DNA from: Alisma plantago-aquatica
Lineage: Eukaryota > Streptophyta > Magnoliopsida > Alismatales > Alismataceae
DNA: 64,000 nucleotides
Direction: 5' to 3'
Assembly: GCA_963693085.1 (NCBI GenBank)
Contig: OY856409.1
Span: forward strand, 520,563,303-520,627,302
A program made the position numbers and the translations under genes. Shown in pieces: positions 34,049 to 46,682 of this stretch. The notes under the pieces are model-generated. The model worked only from the letters and a program-made list of their open reading frames with translations. It did no database searches and was not told the DNA's origin. The number at the start of each line of letters is the position of its first letter. Position 1 is the stretch's first letter.

Positions 34049-35372
34049 TATCATGGAACTGTTTGTTACCCAAATCCTCACTCCTAATAGCTAGAAAGCC
34101 AGAGGTGAGAGGACCCGAGTGTTCGTCCATAAGATAGATCACATAACATATGCATCAATAAAATCACAAACAACAACTAAGGTATGAGACAAGAAAGCAT
34201 AAAAGAAATCTAAACTAAAACCTGACATAAGATCATAGGTCCCATATATCAACCGTGCATATTCCATTTTCAAGTCATTATGCATCATCAGAGTACGATA
34301 AGGTTATCATAAGTGTGGAAGAATTGATCATCATTAGAGATTCATTGTGTACTTGTTATCTAAAATCATAAAATGGGTACACATCAGCACAACTGTGTTG
34401 TGTACGTTGTGCAAACATATAAAATCACATATTTAAGAACATATATTGCTTGGAAAAAGCATAAAGTAGATAACAAGAATGAAACAACAACATGATTAAA
34501 GACTCTCTTATTATCATGCAAGTGTGTTTTATGTTCATTTCCATTATGCCAACTATATCATCAGGCCTTTGACCAGCTTCTCAAATGAAGGGGTCCATGA
34601 GGGTGCTCAAGACTAGCTACCCTATTTCAACATGAGGGACTACAAGAATAAACTTCAAGAGTTAATCCTATTCGTAAGGGACCTCAAGGCCATCTCCAAG
34701 AGCTAACCCTTGCATCAACATGGTATGCCCTAACATGACAACTCAAGTAGGACACCTAGCCTTGTGTCCTTACCCCAAGAATATAGGCAAGTACACAAGG
34801 TTGTATAATGGACATCTATCATTATGTTTTCAAGTTTGTTCAACATAATCAAGACCAAAACATATTATTCCTGGGGAACATGTAGCTCAAATAAGTATAT
34901 TAATCCAAGCATTTATACTACATACATACATGCAATTTCACTACCACTAGTCTGGCCACTCGGAGGATAAAGGGTACCTTGATATGAGCAAACTAGCATT
35001 ATACAACATGATTAGATCTTTGAAAAGATTCCATCAAAGAGATCCTAACATTACAAGAAAGTGTGACTAGATTAACATCACAAGACTAGATTATCTTAAG
35101 CATATTCATCAAGGGTGTATGTTTCACCTAATCTAGGTTCCATATTTCTAAATGATTGATTTCATCGTCTCCAATGTTCATGCAATATTCATCATCAAGC
35201 TACATACTACATCATATATCATCTTAACTTAGGGTTAAACATCTAGCAAGATCAGGGATTTCAAACTTAGGGTTTTCATGTATCTTAATAGGGAAATCAT
35301 AAGATTTGAGTATGACTTAATGTTTTAATCATCATATAATCCATTTAAATCATATAAAGTTATTTTCATGCT
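34049..35372 (-). repeat. LTR-d, LARD LTR in second duplication copy, truncated
   Basis: Matches the first 1.3 kb of LTR-a and LTR-b. It lacks the opposite-strand LARD (empty gtatg site at 34182-34186). It ends abruptly at TTTTCATGC (35372), where LINE sequence begins; LTR-a and LTR-b continue with AAGAT. Confidence 0.9.
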
Positions 35373-36357
35373 AATAGTGCATCCTCTTCCTGCCTTCCAC
35401 CTCACCCATTTTTTTAGAAGTGATGTGGCATCCCAGATGCTACGCCAAGTGAAGCGATGATCAAGGCCCCTATAAGCATTTAGAACATCGATGTTCTTGT
35501 AATCCTTGGAACCCAATACTTGAATAATCATGGATTTTGACTTAGTAAACATACACCAATCTTGTTTGGAAACGTAGCTTTGTTGACAATTTTGAGATCT
35601 CTAAATCCCATATTCCCTCACTTTTTGGTTTATAAAGGTTTATCCAAGAGGCCTAATGGATTTTTTTTTTCATTTTTTTGAATTTCCTCCACCAATAATT
35701 TTCCATCATCCTACATAATTCATCAATTGTGCTCCACAATACATGGAAACACATGTGATGTAGGATGAGGTCGAATGAATCACCACCTTCAATAATATCT
35801 CCTTCCCCATTGGGATCAAGAGTTTATTTTCCCAGCCTTTAATCTTGTTCCACACCCTATCTTTAAAATATTTGAAAACCTCCTTTTTGACCTACCTATC
35901 ACTATTGGGAGTCCTAAGTATTTTTCATGCTTGTCGACTTGCTGCAGAATCTCAATAATCGGGTAATGATTGCATATGTGTGTTTTTGTTGAAGATAGCA
36001 TCTGAATTAAGAATAATTAATTTTCTTCCCAAAGGCACTCTTGTAGCAATTGAGTATGTCACTTATCATAGTAGCTTGACGCGGTGTGGACCAATCAACC
36101 AAAACAATTTCATCTACAAAAAAGAAGTGTGAAATAAAAGGCCCTCTTCTACTGACCTTGAAGCCATGGATGTTCCCTCTTCTACTACCTTATTGAAAAG
36201 ATTTGAAAGAAGATCAACACACATGAGAAATAAGTAGGGTGAGAGGGGGTTCCCCTGACAAAGGCCTCTATGTGGGTTGATGCTCTATGTCTTCATACTA
36301 TTGATGATGAAAGAGAAAGACACCAACATGTAACGCTCTCACACCTTCTTGTACCAA
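35373..36357 (-). pseudogene. LINE reverse transcriptase, C-terminal part
   Basis: Recognisable stretches are GLCQGNPLSPYLFLMCVDLL (about 36180-36260, the conserved RT block usually RGLRQGDPLSP), KYLGLPIVIGRSKRR (about 35870-35920) and TWRSIWDATSLLKKWVRWK (about 35390-35450). These are in order and typical of plant L1-type ORF2. Several stops; the first half of the domain is beyond the solo LTR, at 38097. Confidence 0.85.
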
Positions 36358-36362
36358 ATATC

Positions 36363-38091
36363 TTCTAGGAATCATGGAGACAGAAAGCACAATGGGAACA
36401 ATAAAGTTTACTTCATGTATCCTACAAGCAGATCACATCGAAAATGACGTATTTAGAAGGAGGATGCATGAGGTATACCTTGTTGTAGAGTAGGTCCAGT
36501 GACATCCTCCTCATGCAGTGGTGTGCAATGTTCCTTTCTTGCAAGGTTGTTCCTAGTCAATGTCCTATGAACGTAGTCGCTAAGCATATGCACCTCTACG
36601 TAATCCACACAGATGGACTAGAAATCCTCATTGTGCTGCCTGAGCCAACAAGAATGAGCAGCTTTCGTTTGGTGACATGCTAGCATTGAAGTCACTCTTC
36701 TTCTCTCTCTTTTTCTCTCTATCTCTCTCTTGGGACAATGAAGACTAGGGTTCACGTACAATAGTGTGTCTAAAATCTATCCATCATGCCCCTATAAATA
36801 GGAGAGGAAAGGAATCAGGGATTCTCAAAATTTTGAAGAAACAAAAGGTCTTGGTTTCTTTTAATACGGACCACTTGTGGACTACCAAATACACAATTAG
36901 AATTTTCTAGAATCAATTAGTTAATCAATTAATCATATTAATTGATTCACTAATTTTATGGTCATATGACTCTAGCTAATCGCTCAAGATTACCCTGTTG
37001 ACTTATCATAATAGTCAACAATTTAAATTCAATTAAATGGCTTAAACCTTTAACCAATTACCTTAGATTATACTCTATTATTATTCTAGTTAATTTCCTA
37101 AACATTTTAGAATTCAATTTGAATCAAAACATTTCCATCCATGTCCACAATTATACTCATATTCCAATGCATCCTATGTGTATGACCCTATAGGCTCCAT
37201 ATTACATTGGCAATGATGTTCATAATCAATTTAAATTTCACAAGAATGATTGGTATCTAGCAAGACATCATTGCTGCCTAAGTGATTAGGAGAAGTTGGA
37301 GAACAACTTAACCTTTGATATCTAGATCGAATCAGAGGCATGGAAACATCATCCTCTTAATGTCCAATCTTTGTTCCTTGATGTAGAGTAGACTATTGAT
37401 ATGCACATGAGCTCAATATCATATATTGACTCTCATGAGAATGGTCATGCATTTTATAGTCTCAGTCATCAAAGGGCCAGGACATCACTCTAATGGGAAG
37501 GAAAAATTCCATCTACGTCACTCACAACAATCCACATGTGCCAAGCACTACTTGCATAGAAACCCTTATTCAAGGCCATGTTGAGTAGTGTTAAAGCACA
37601 TTGAACAACATGCAATCATTATAGTAACTTCAAGTATAAGGACCAAAATCATCATTGTCACATTGAGATGTGATTTTAACTACCATAATTATCTTCCATG
37701 TATCACACTCGAAGTGGGTCTATCCCGTACACTTGTTATTAACAAATACCTATGTGTTTGATTTGATATCCAATATCATGACTAACGAGACTTAGTCATC
37801 AATCAATATACATACTAGTCTATTGTTGTCCTAGTATCCACTATAATATCTAACCAGTGACTCGGACAAGAATGAATACTCCTAATATGCACATGATCTC
37901 ATGTTCATGTCCTCAACCTGAATTCACATGTTATTGAGTCATACATTCTTTGTACAATACTATATTTATTCATGATCCCATATTGAAAGAAGCATAATAA
38001 TTGGAAATGCCTTTATTAATAAAAATCAAATCAATTACAAGATTGCCATTAAAATTGTCTTATGATTGGCTCTCAAAGCATAACACCAACA
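36363..38091 (-). mobile_element. Solo copia-type LTR (family A, 1729 bp) inside LINE
   Basis: Minus-strand start TGTTGGTGTTATGC at 38091; the other end reads CCTAGAA (probably once CCTAACA). Perfect 5-bp duplication atatc at 36358-36362 and 38092-38096. Deleting it rejoins LINE reverse-transcriptase sequence in register (KMGFGDI, then WYKKV). AATAAA near the start and a TATA-like TATTTATAGG at about 36793 on the minus strand fit an Angela/Bianca-like copia LTR (family name is inference). Confidence 0.9.
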
Positions 38092-38096
38092 ATATC

Positions 38097-39000
38097 CCCA
38101 AACCCCATCTTCTGCATCATCATACCAAGGAAATCCCACTCTAGACGATAATATGTTTTGCTCATATCCTGCTTGATCCCCATGTTGCCCCTTTTGCCTT
38201 TAGTTTTGTGTTTCATATAGTGGAACATCTCAAAAGTGATTAAGGCATTGTCGGATATAAGATAGTCCAGAATGAAAGTACTTTGGTTTTTTAAAATACC
38301 TTCATCCAAGTAAGTCTCAACATGTTTGCAAGGAGTTTTAAAATGATTTTTTACATGGTGTTGCACAAACTGATTGGCCTAAAATCATTCATCTCTTCAA
38401 CTGTTCTTATATTTTGGAATCCAAATGATATTAGTTTTGTTGATGTTGTTAGGGGTGTTGGTTCCTCTCCACTAGTTGCTAATAAAATTTCAAATATCAT
38501 CCCCCACTATGCTCCAACAAGAATAGAAAAAGATTGTGTGAAGGCCATTTGTCCTAGGACCTTTATTTGGATGCAAGTTCTCAAGGTCTGCCTTAATCTC
38601 CTCCTTGTTAGGTTCCCTTTGTAAGTAATAATTTGTTACTACATGATGCCATGTTTAATGTTAGAGGTGGCCACCTCCATGCTTATCATACCCTTCAAAT
38701 TGGAAAAAGAAGTATAGTTGTTAGTTATGACATTGACAATCTCATCCTCCTATGTTTTAATTTCTCCTTCTTCATTCTTGAGTCTACTGACCCCGTTCTT
38801 TGTATGATGTTGAGAGGCTTTCTTGCAGAAAAAGGAGGTGTTTCCATCCCCGTATCTCATCTCATTAGCCTTTGCTCTGAGGAACGTGTAGCTTTCATTG
38901 AGTTTTTATAGTTCATCAACCTCCTTGTTAAGCCAGATGCTTAATTCCAGGTTGTTCTTGGTCATCGGACTATTCTGGACTTTGACTACTTCCTCTTTAG
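38097..39000 (-). pseudogene. LINE reverse transcriptase, N-terminal part
   Basis: Minus-strand frames include NDFRPISLCNT (about 38350-38390, usual DFRPISLCN), and IKQDMSKTYYRLEWDFLG followed by MQKMGFGDI (38100-38200, usual DMSKAYDRVEW). In the live family this is the polymerase that copies LINE RNA at the nick. The tyrosine-to-aspartate region is altered (TYYR) and stops are present. Confidence 0.83.
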
Positions 39001-39224
39001 TCAACTAGAGTTTTCTTTAAAGATTGTAAATTTATTCTTCACACAGTCACTTAGTTTCTTGATGTACTCTAAAGATTGGGAATTGCCTCCTCTGTAAGAT
39101 TCTTCTATAAACTCCATACACTATATATCTTCATGTCAAAATGATTCAAATTTGAACTCTCTTTATATTCTAAAGTGGACTCTTCCTTTTGTAAGTGGTC
39201 AATAGAAGGGGGTGTGGTCAGATT

Positions 39225-39884
39225 TCATAAAAGGAAGTTGGTTAAACCACACATCTGAGAAGAAAAGACCTCATTCATACGAAGATAAACCTCTATCATA
39301 TCTTTCTCTAATACCAGTTTTTTCCTCCATACCCTAATCCAAGTAAATTTACAATTATCATACACAAGATCAAAGAGGAAGCAGACTTCCAATGTCTCCT
39401 GAAGTTGTCTATGTGCCTTGGGTATGAGTAACGCCCCCTTATTTCTAAGAGTACATAAGATTCCTTTGAAGTCACCAAGATAAATAGTTGAAAGGGTTCT
39501 CTCCTCTGTGATTTTGTTCATCAAATTCTAGATCTTTTGTTTATGTTGGTTATCATCCCAACCATAAATGCCAATGAAAAGTCAATTGTTGTTCTCCATA
39601 TCAGTAATTTCCATCAAGATGGTGGTGATTATAATTATATTTGATTGAAACATTGATCTCCCTCCACCAGAGACCAAACCATTCAGACCTACCAGTTCTA
39701 CTAAGGCATCAATAAAGCCATACTTCCTTTTTGTCTTCTCTAGGTTAACCCCCTTGATCATTGTTTCCATCAGAAAGACCAATTCAAAATGTTCTCTCCC
39801 AACAATTTTTTTGGAGAGTCTAGATAGTGCCAAGGTTAAACCTCTCATTGTAAATTTTAAGCTAAGGTTTTCATTATTCTTCAC
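39225..39884 (-). pseudogene. LINE apurinic-like endonuclease domain remnant
   Basis: Two neighbouring frames: TMRGLTLALSRLSKK, HFELVFLMETMIK and VGLNGLVSGGG (39582-39884), then LGDFKGIL and LFDLVYDNCKFTW (39225-39524). They match the order of the L1 endonuclease (usual: RGL, FLxETK, GLSGGL, GDFN, FTW). The GDFN asparagine is a lysine here. The domain cuts target DNA in active elements. Frame shift near 39540. Confidence 0.82.
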
Positions 39885-39899
39885 GACGTTTAGCTACAC

Positions 39900-41380
39900 C
39901 AATGTATGTTACTTGGGAACATCCTTGATCCTTCCTCCGTGCTGATTTTTTCCTTATTGTTGCTCATTTGTTCCTCTTCCTTACTAAGGCTTTGTTTTTC
40001 TAGATTGTGTTTCACTAACTTGGCTTCAATTACCTTATCTGGTGGGTCTTTGTTAGAAATCCTATCACTTTTCATGTTTTGTACCAGCCTTTGAAAACCT
40101 CTATGTTTTTTTAATGGTGCCTCTTTTGACCCCTATTTTGCACTTTGACTTATCTCTACTTCCTTCAATTTGTTTGCTTGGTTATTTTTGGTGCCTTTCT
40201 CCGTTCCCCTCTGGTGTGTTTTGTCTTGGAATTAAATGTATTGTTGGTAGGTGCCACTATGTTTTCTGCATTCTTTAAAGTATATGTCTTAGGCATTGTT
40301 GAGGTTTTACTCCCTTCTACAATTATTGTCAAGCTAGACTTTTCACCAAACACCTCGAATGCACCTCTAATGTCTATCTTCTATGCTTTCACTTGTTCTC
40401 CATCACTAACTTCCTTCCTCATGGTATTAATGCATTCCTATATGTCCTCCCTTCCTGAAGGGGTACCCTATGTGCATACTCCTACCTTTGTGTTTGTTGT
40501 GCTCATGTTGTTTCCAACTGTGTTTTCTTTTCTAGTAGTGCTCCCTTTATCCTCTCATGAGTTGCTTTTACCCATGCTTTTATATTTGTCTTTCCTAGCT
40601 GATTTTTTGTTGCTTGATTCTTCATCCGTGAAAGGGTTCGGCCTAATTCCTCTGTAGATGGTGGTCTTGTCAAAGTTGTTTTGTCCTCGAGGAGACACTT
40701 TAAGACATGAGTCCCACCTCTCTATTTTGTTCCCCTCATTCTCTTTACATGATCACTCCCTCACCATGTGCCCAATTCCACCACACTTAAAATAGAATTG
40801 TGGGAGACATTTGTATCTTTTCTCAATGTGTCTATTTCTCCTTCGATCCCTCTCATTCTCTACACTTTCTTTAGAGTCTTCTCTGCATCAAGATTTACTT
40901 CGACCCTTCTCGCCCTTTATCACCCATCATGTTTGTGCTCCACTTCTAGAACCTCCCCAAATTACCTAGAAAGTGACCGCCTCCCTTACTATACCCAAAT
41001 GGGATATTGTATAGTCTGACCTAGAAACGCCAAGTTCATCTCTATACTTGAAGGTTCAATTCCAACACATACTTCTTTCAGAAACAACACATTGTTCTCA
41101 AAGTTACAGGGTGCCTCTTTTGGGACTCTTTCTTTGTCTTTTTTATGCTCGAACTAGATGGCTATTAGAATGTGTTCTATATGCTTGAAGGAGTCTTCCT
41201 GGGTAGTCTTGATGCATGCTCCATCATTGTGTATAGCGATGAGAAGTTGTATGGTCTTTACATCATTAGCCTAAAGACCATGTCCAGATATGTTGCTCCC
41301 TGGCTCATTTACACACTTCAATATGTGAAGTTGACTAGGTCCTCATCCTTAGTCCTTATCGGAAGGGCTTAACATTTTTC
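39900..41380 (-). pseudogene. LINE ORF1-like region with decayed zinc knuckle
   Basis: On the minus strand LPQFYFKCGGIGHMVRE (about 40740-40800) matches the CCHC knuckle of plant LINE ORF1 (usual FCxxCGxxGHxxREC), but the first cysteine is tyrosine and the last is a stop codon. Upstream, GEVLEVEHKHDG and RARRVEVNLDAEK (about 40860-40960) fit the segment preceding the knuckle. The stretch 39900-40700 is a Ser/Lys-rich linker toward ORF2. Right border approximate. Confidence 0.65.
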
Positions 41381-42712
41381 GATTAACTCATCTGCCATTG
41401 TGGCCTCCTCACTCACCTTGCTAAGTAACTCACCACCCACACACCTTCCACATGAGAAAAAACCCCCAGGCTATCCTCTATCACTTGGGAATAAGACAGG
41501 ATGAGGGAAGTTTGACTTTTCTACTTTATTTATTGGTCATTTAGTTCAATACTTGAAAACATGCTTATTTTTACTTATGTTGCAATCCTTATAAAAATAA
41601 TTTATGTGTTATCTGGTCTATTTTGGGTGAGTTTCCATTCATTCAGCCAGTAGATCACACATTATACTAAATAATTTTGAAGTAATAATGTTAATATGGA
41701 GATAGTAACAAATTTCATATCAGTCCTACCATAGAACTTGTTAGTAGTGTTTTAAGGTTGAATTACTCAATCTCAGTTCCTATCTACTCTAGGTTCTTAT
41801 ATAGAAGACAGTTGTAAATGATGTTTCAAAATATTCTATCTTTAGTGCCAGAATATGTATTTAGTTATTAAGAGTTGTGTAGTTGTACATAACAAGAATT
41901 AATACCAATGCTTTAATATGCATCTTTAAGACTGAAATTATTTTAGATTAATCATGTTTTATACCTACGCTTTGTCAGTTTAGCTGATTTAATATGTCAT
42001 ATATGAGAATTTTAAATCGTTAAAATTTTTAAGAGTAATTTTTGGATTTGTTTAGTCCTCATTTTATGCCCTAGTCTCTTGATTAGTAGTTAATGTGAGA
42101 TATGGGTGTAACAAATTAGGTGACACGTCATGTCACTCAAGTGACACAACGTGTCTCTGACTGAAAATACTCGATGAAGTCATCTCCGTCTCACATGACA
42201 CGTGAACCTAATTACATGTCATGTGAAGTAATATTTTGATAATTTCGTAAGTTTTTTTCATCATTTCATGTGTCTTTGAGTATGTTTGGTCCTTGACATA
42301 TGTATGGTGTATTCATCTTGACTACTATAGAAATAATACAAATTCAAAACAAAATGATATAACTATAAAATTAAACCTAATGCATACACATGTATGATAA
42401 AAATAGCATGATAAGTTCATCAACATACTGCAAAAATATAGTCTAATGCACTTTTTCAATCATTACACACTTAGAATGAATGATTGTCCCTAAGATAAAC
42501 ATTAATATATAGACAAATAATCAAAATATTGAAGATCCATTAAACAAATAAATCCATTCATGTATTATATTATGCTTAGCGAATGATATTATCAAGAGTA
42601 TCATGGAACCAATATCTAATTTTTCAATGAGCACAAGAAGATCACAAAGTTGAACATGATATAGTACAAAAGTATTAGATCCATACATTAAAAAATACAA
42701 TACAAGAATGTT
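41381..42712. other. No recognisable gene; AT-rich intergenic sequence
   Basis: No coding motif, LTR or TIR could be supported. A stretch at 42120-42230 contains repeated TGACACGT/TGTCACT words on both strands. Confidence 0.5.
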
Positions 42713-43260
42713 TTGGGGACAACTATATTAGAAAAATCTCAACAATTGAGTGTTATGCCTATGATGTAGAGGAAGAGAGGAAAGGAAGAAGAGTATTGTA
42801 TAGATAGTGTGTCACCTATCCTAAGACTTTAATAATAACTTCCCAAACCATGATATTTGATAATACCAATAATCTTTACTTGACCTTGGAGAGGAACATG
42901 AAAATGAAGAAGTCCATCAGGTTGAGAGCTTAGCTAGGAAGGACAACGAGAAGTCAAAGTGTTGTCATCTTACAAGATTTGATTGAAATACATTATCCAC
43001 TAAAAGGACAATGCATCTCCAACCAAGATGGATTGTGTCACATAGCACCAAATTGACCCGACAGGTGACATATAGCCCTCATTATTTTTATTATGATGAG
43101 GCCAATTTTCATGTTTTAACTTTACAAAATACTTATGACATCTTTATCAACCCTAAAATCAATTTAGATCACATGTTTCTAATGAACTACAAGTGAAATA
43201 CTAAAGTTATAATATAATAAGTCATGAATGCATAGTATTGATATATATATAATAATGTGT
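42713..43260 (+). repeat. Direct repeat, left copy (about 550 bp), flanking a LINE
   Basis: Colinear with 48284-48840: both start at GACAACTATATT, share GTGTTAT..CTA..ATGTAGAGGAAGAGAGGA and ACCAA..TG(G/C)ATTGT(G/A)TCACATAGC(A/G)CCAA blocks, and end in AT-rich sequence with ATGCATAGTATTGATATA or its counterpart. Similarity is moderate (clear blocks, many substitutions). Nature unknown. Confidence 0.75.
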
Positions 43261-43342
43261 ATAAATAATAAGTACAATAAGAAAATATACAATATGGTAG
43301 TAAAATAATGTATAAATATATATAAAAAGTATATTAATTAGG

Positions 43343-43561
43343 ATGCTAAGATTTGTATTGGGGAAATCCTTAGTACCAACAATATCAATCTCAAGAAAGA
43401 AATATCATGGTCAGCATGAACATATTTTGTGTATTTGTATGAATTGCGGAAAAGTTGTACACATAGACAGAGAATGCACACTGAGTAACCTTAATACCCA
43501 TACAAATAAAGTAAGTGAAAATATATCTCAGCGGCATCAAAACAAGATGGCACATGAATAG
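43343..43561 (+). pseudogene. LINE ORF1 zinc-knuckle fragment
   Basis: A 72-codon open stretch contains CMNCGKVVHIDREC, a perfect CCHC knuckle (Cys-x2-Cys-x4-His-x4-Cys). This is the C-terminal nucleic-acid-binding part of plant LINE ORF1. No upstream DUF4283-like domain was found, so ORF1 is truncated at its 5' side by AT-rich sequence. The knuckle itself is unbroken, unlike that of the LINE at 40740. Confidence 0.78.
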
Positions 43562-44195
43562 GTCTTTTCCATAGATATGCATCCTAAATCATCCTTTAAA
43601 AGGTCTAGGAGGAAAATGTGTGTGAAAATGAGGAGGTTAAATGTCATAATAGGTTTCAAGACTAGCAGAACTCCAATAGAGAAGACAAATTAGATGAAGT
43701 TGTCATGGATACTTATGGACCTCAGGAACATTAGGCTTCAAAATTTTATTGAATGAAGTTGGAAAAGAAACACAAGGAATAATAATACTTACTAGTAAAT
43801 AACTCACGACATAGAAACTACAACAACCAAAAGGAGAGGGATCTTCAAAGAAAGTAGTTAATTTACAAAAGAATGTTGAACCTGAGTATGAAACAAAATA
43901 TAGTGCAGTTAACATAAATGAAGACGAAATCTTTGAAGGGGTGATATTCCAACAAATCCCTTCTAAAATGTAAGGTTTATAGTAGGTCAAACATCGGTGC
44001 CTAGAGGAACTAATTGAAATGTAAACACATCATTGTGGATATACTTGAGAAATATGAAAAAGGTAATTTCACCCAATCAAGTCATAAGAGAATGAGGGAG
44101 GCAATCAGATCAATAAGATTTAGAGGAGGAAGCTCATGCTGATGAGGGAGGAGACACTTGCAAGGAAGTCAATCAATGATTATCATGATATAAAA

Positions 44196-44800
44196 TGTCC
44201 AGGGTGTCTCTAATAGGGATACCCAGGTTATTATAAAGACAATAGTGAATAAATATCAAGTATCCATGCTTTCTATACTTAAACCATGAACCAATGGTGT
44301 GTTAGGCACTCAAACCTTTAAAAATATGCTTCAGACATTCTCATAGAGTCAAGGCACATGGATTTTCAAGAGGGTTCTGGTTATTGTGGAATGAAGATAA
44401 AATTTCTGTTGAAAATTTATAGTCTCACAAGAAGTATATTCATTGAAGAATGGATGGTAAGGTGCTCCCCAAAATTGGTAGGTGTTTCCTTTGGAACATG
44501 TTAAATAACATCCATAGTGCATGTACTAGTCACCATGGGATATTCCAATGCTCACATGTTTTCGTAAGAAAAGATGGGAAGCAAAAATATGGATTCGTCC
44601 AGTTGTAAGGAATTTTCTAAAGCCCTGGCAAACTATAAATTGATAGACTTGGGGACAAACATTCCTATAGTGACCTTCAAGAGAGGTTTAATACAAATGA
44701 GGCTTGATGGGGCACTAGGACATCAATTGTGGATGGGAAATTTTAATAATGCCTCAATGTAAGCCATCAAACGCATAAAAACTAATCATGCGCCTATATG
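44196..44800 (+). pseudogene. LINE endonuclease domain remnant
   Basis: Stretches NVQGVSNRDTQ (about 44196), GFWLLWNEDKISVE (about 44366), and LIDLGTNIPIVTFKRG with RLDGALG (44640-44735) follow the order of L1-type endonuclease (usual WNCRGL, GGLxLLW, LIDLG...FTW, RLDRAL). Interrupted by stops and shifts. Confidence 0.8.
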
Positions 44801-45489
44801 TATCTTTACTATGAATTAGAGGAGGAACTTTACTAGAACGATTCAAACTCTTGCACACTTTAAGGAGCACGTAGAGTTTGGAAAAAAATCACTAGAGGAG
44901 TGACCTTAATGATACAGACATTGCAAATGCCTTTATTCGAGAAGTCATGGCATGGGACCAGAATATCAAGAAATATAAATAGAACAAGAACATATCTCTT
45001 CATATCAGGATCATCCCAGTTCAAAAACATTTGGTGGAGTTTTATATCCCTAAGGTCGATAATATAATTATAGACCTCCAAGCGTAGGTGTTGGAGGATA
45101 TGAAACTAGAAGAGATGGAGTAAAGGCAAAAATCATATTTTGAGTGTATAAAACTAGGGGATGCAAACAAATAATACTTTCACACCATTATTAGATCTTG
45201 AAGATGGAGGACTAAGATCAAAACATTAAAAATCATGATGATGAATGGGTGTATGATAATTCCATGATGTCTGAAGTGGTCATTAACCACTTCTTTGATA
45301 TCCTCATGGACCCTTCACGAGGAATACACACTTGTTGCACCCCAACTACATTGGGAGTTTTCCTCAGTTAGAATAGGAACAAGTAGCTCAGATGGCCAAG
45401 ACACATGTGAAGACGAAATTTGAAAAAGCCTTTTTGCAAAGTCCCTCATTGAAGCTCTTGGTATGAATGGTATAGATGTTGGTTTCCTC

Positions 45490-46450
45490 CAGAATAATTG
45501 GAAATTAACAAGGTAATCTCATTTCCTTCATACAGAAGCCCTTCAATGGTTTCCCTCTTGAAGTGAAATCATTAGATTCTACTATTTTTCTTATCCCTAA
45601 AATCCAATTCCCCACCTCTTTAAATCATCTGAGACCAATATCCCTAAACAATGTGTGTATCAAGGTCGTCTCAAAGATCCTAGTTAAAAGAATAAAGAAT
45701 TACCTTGACAAATGGATCTCTCCCACACAGACCAGCTTCATTCTAGCTAGAATTCACCATGACAAGATTATTGTCATGTAAGAAATTATCCTACCATGGA
45801 GAAAAATGATACCAAATGCCCATCAATGACAATCAAAGTCGACATATCAAAAGCTTATGACAAACTTAGCTGGGACTTCATCTTTTTTTAAAATCGAATA
45901 GAATGCCAAATATCATCTAACATCATTCACATTATTATGAGGTTATTGTTTTAGGGAAATCCAACATCTTATGGAATGGTGACTCTCTACCATTGGTTAT
46001 GCCTTCTCCAGGAGTCAAATAGAGAGATCCCATGTCTCCATGTACTTGTGTGTTCGTGAAATGTTTCAGTCAGGCTATTCAAGATGAAGTTTGAAGAAAA
46101 CATTGGAAGCCTACAATTTTCAAGAACAAGAATGTAAATTTTCCACACTTGTGTTATGCCAATGAACTAGTACTTTTTGAAGAAGACTCAATTACATAAG
46201 ATAGTTGTATACTTAAATGTCTATAGAAGTTTGACAATGCCTTAAGGCAATAGATTGCTCATGAGAAATCTTCTATTTTCTTCTCTAAAGGTAAATGAAT
46301 AGCTACTAGCAGAGCTATTTTAGTTGACAACTAAGATACTCACAAGTTTATGATTTTGGGAAACATCTCAGTATTCCTATTGTACATAAGAGGAATGCTA
46401 AAGAGCTTTACCTAGACCTTGTCAATAGATTTCCTAGTAAGTGAATTCTT
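45490..46450 (+). pseudogene. LINE reverse transcriptase remnant
   Basis: The 45563-45781 frame carries STIFLIPKIQFP, HLRPISLNNVCIKVVSKIL and ISPTQTSFILARIHHDKII, followed near 45830 by IKVDISKAYDKLSWDFI. These are the conserved first blocks of plant L1 reverse transcriptase. Later blocks are hard to read because of frameshifts; the catalytic YADD box appears near 46150 as YANE, so it is destroyed. Confidence 0.85.
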
Positions 46451-46682
46451 GGGCAAATAAGAACCTATCGTCTAAGGGGTGAATTACCTAATCAAGTCAA
46501 CACTTACTCCTAAGTTTGCACATGTCATGAAGTCATCTAAATTCCCAATATCAATCCTTGATAAACTGGACCAAATTACTAGATATTCATTTGGAGTGGT
46601 CACAGGAGAATAAGTACGTAGCACACATTTGATCTCTTGGAACAAAATGCTAGCACCTTCATAGGAAGGTGGACTAGGTAAG

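Larger units (their letters stand above)
35373..41380 (-). mobile_element. L1-like LINE, minus strand, 3' end cut off
   Basis: In element order from the right: ORF1-like nucleic-acid-binding region with a decayed zinc knuckle (about 40740-41020), endonuclease (about 39225-39880), reverse transcriptase (about 38100-39000, continuing 35373-36357). A solo copia LTR interrupts the reverse transcriptase. The 3' end of ORF2 (zf-RVT and tail) is absent because the LINE stops at the LTR-d border. Many frameshifts and stops. Confidence 0.85.

Noticed and set aside
38322..38911. Two plus-strand frames of 92-100 codons
   Set aside because: Antisense to LINE reverse-transcriptase sequence (which includes NDFRPISLCN on the minus strand).
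40145..40657. 170-codon plus-strand frame with membrane-like composition
   Set aside because: It lies antisense to the Lys/Ser-rich linker of LINE ORF1; the hydrophobic look is the shadow of that composition.
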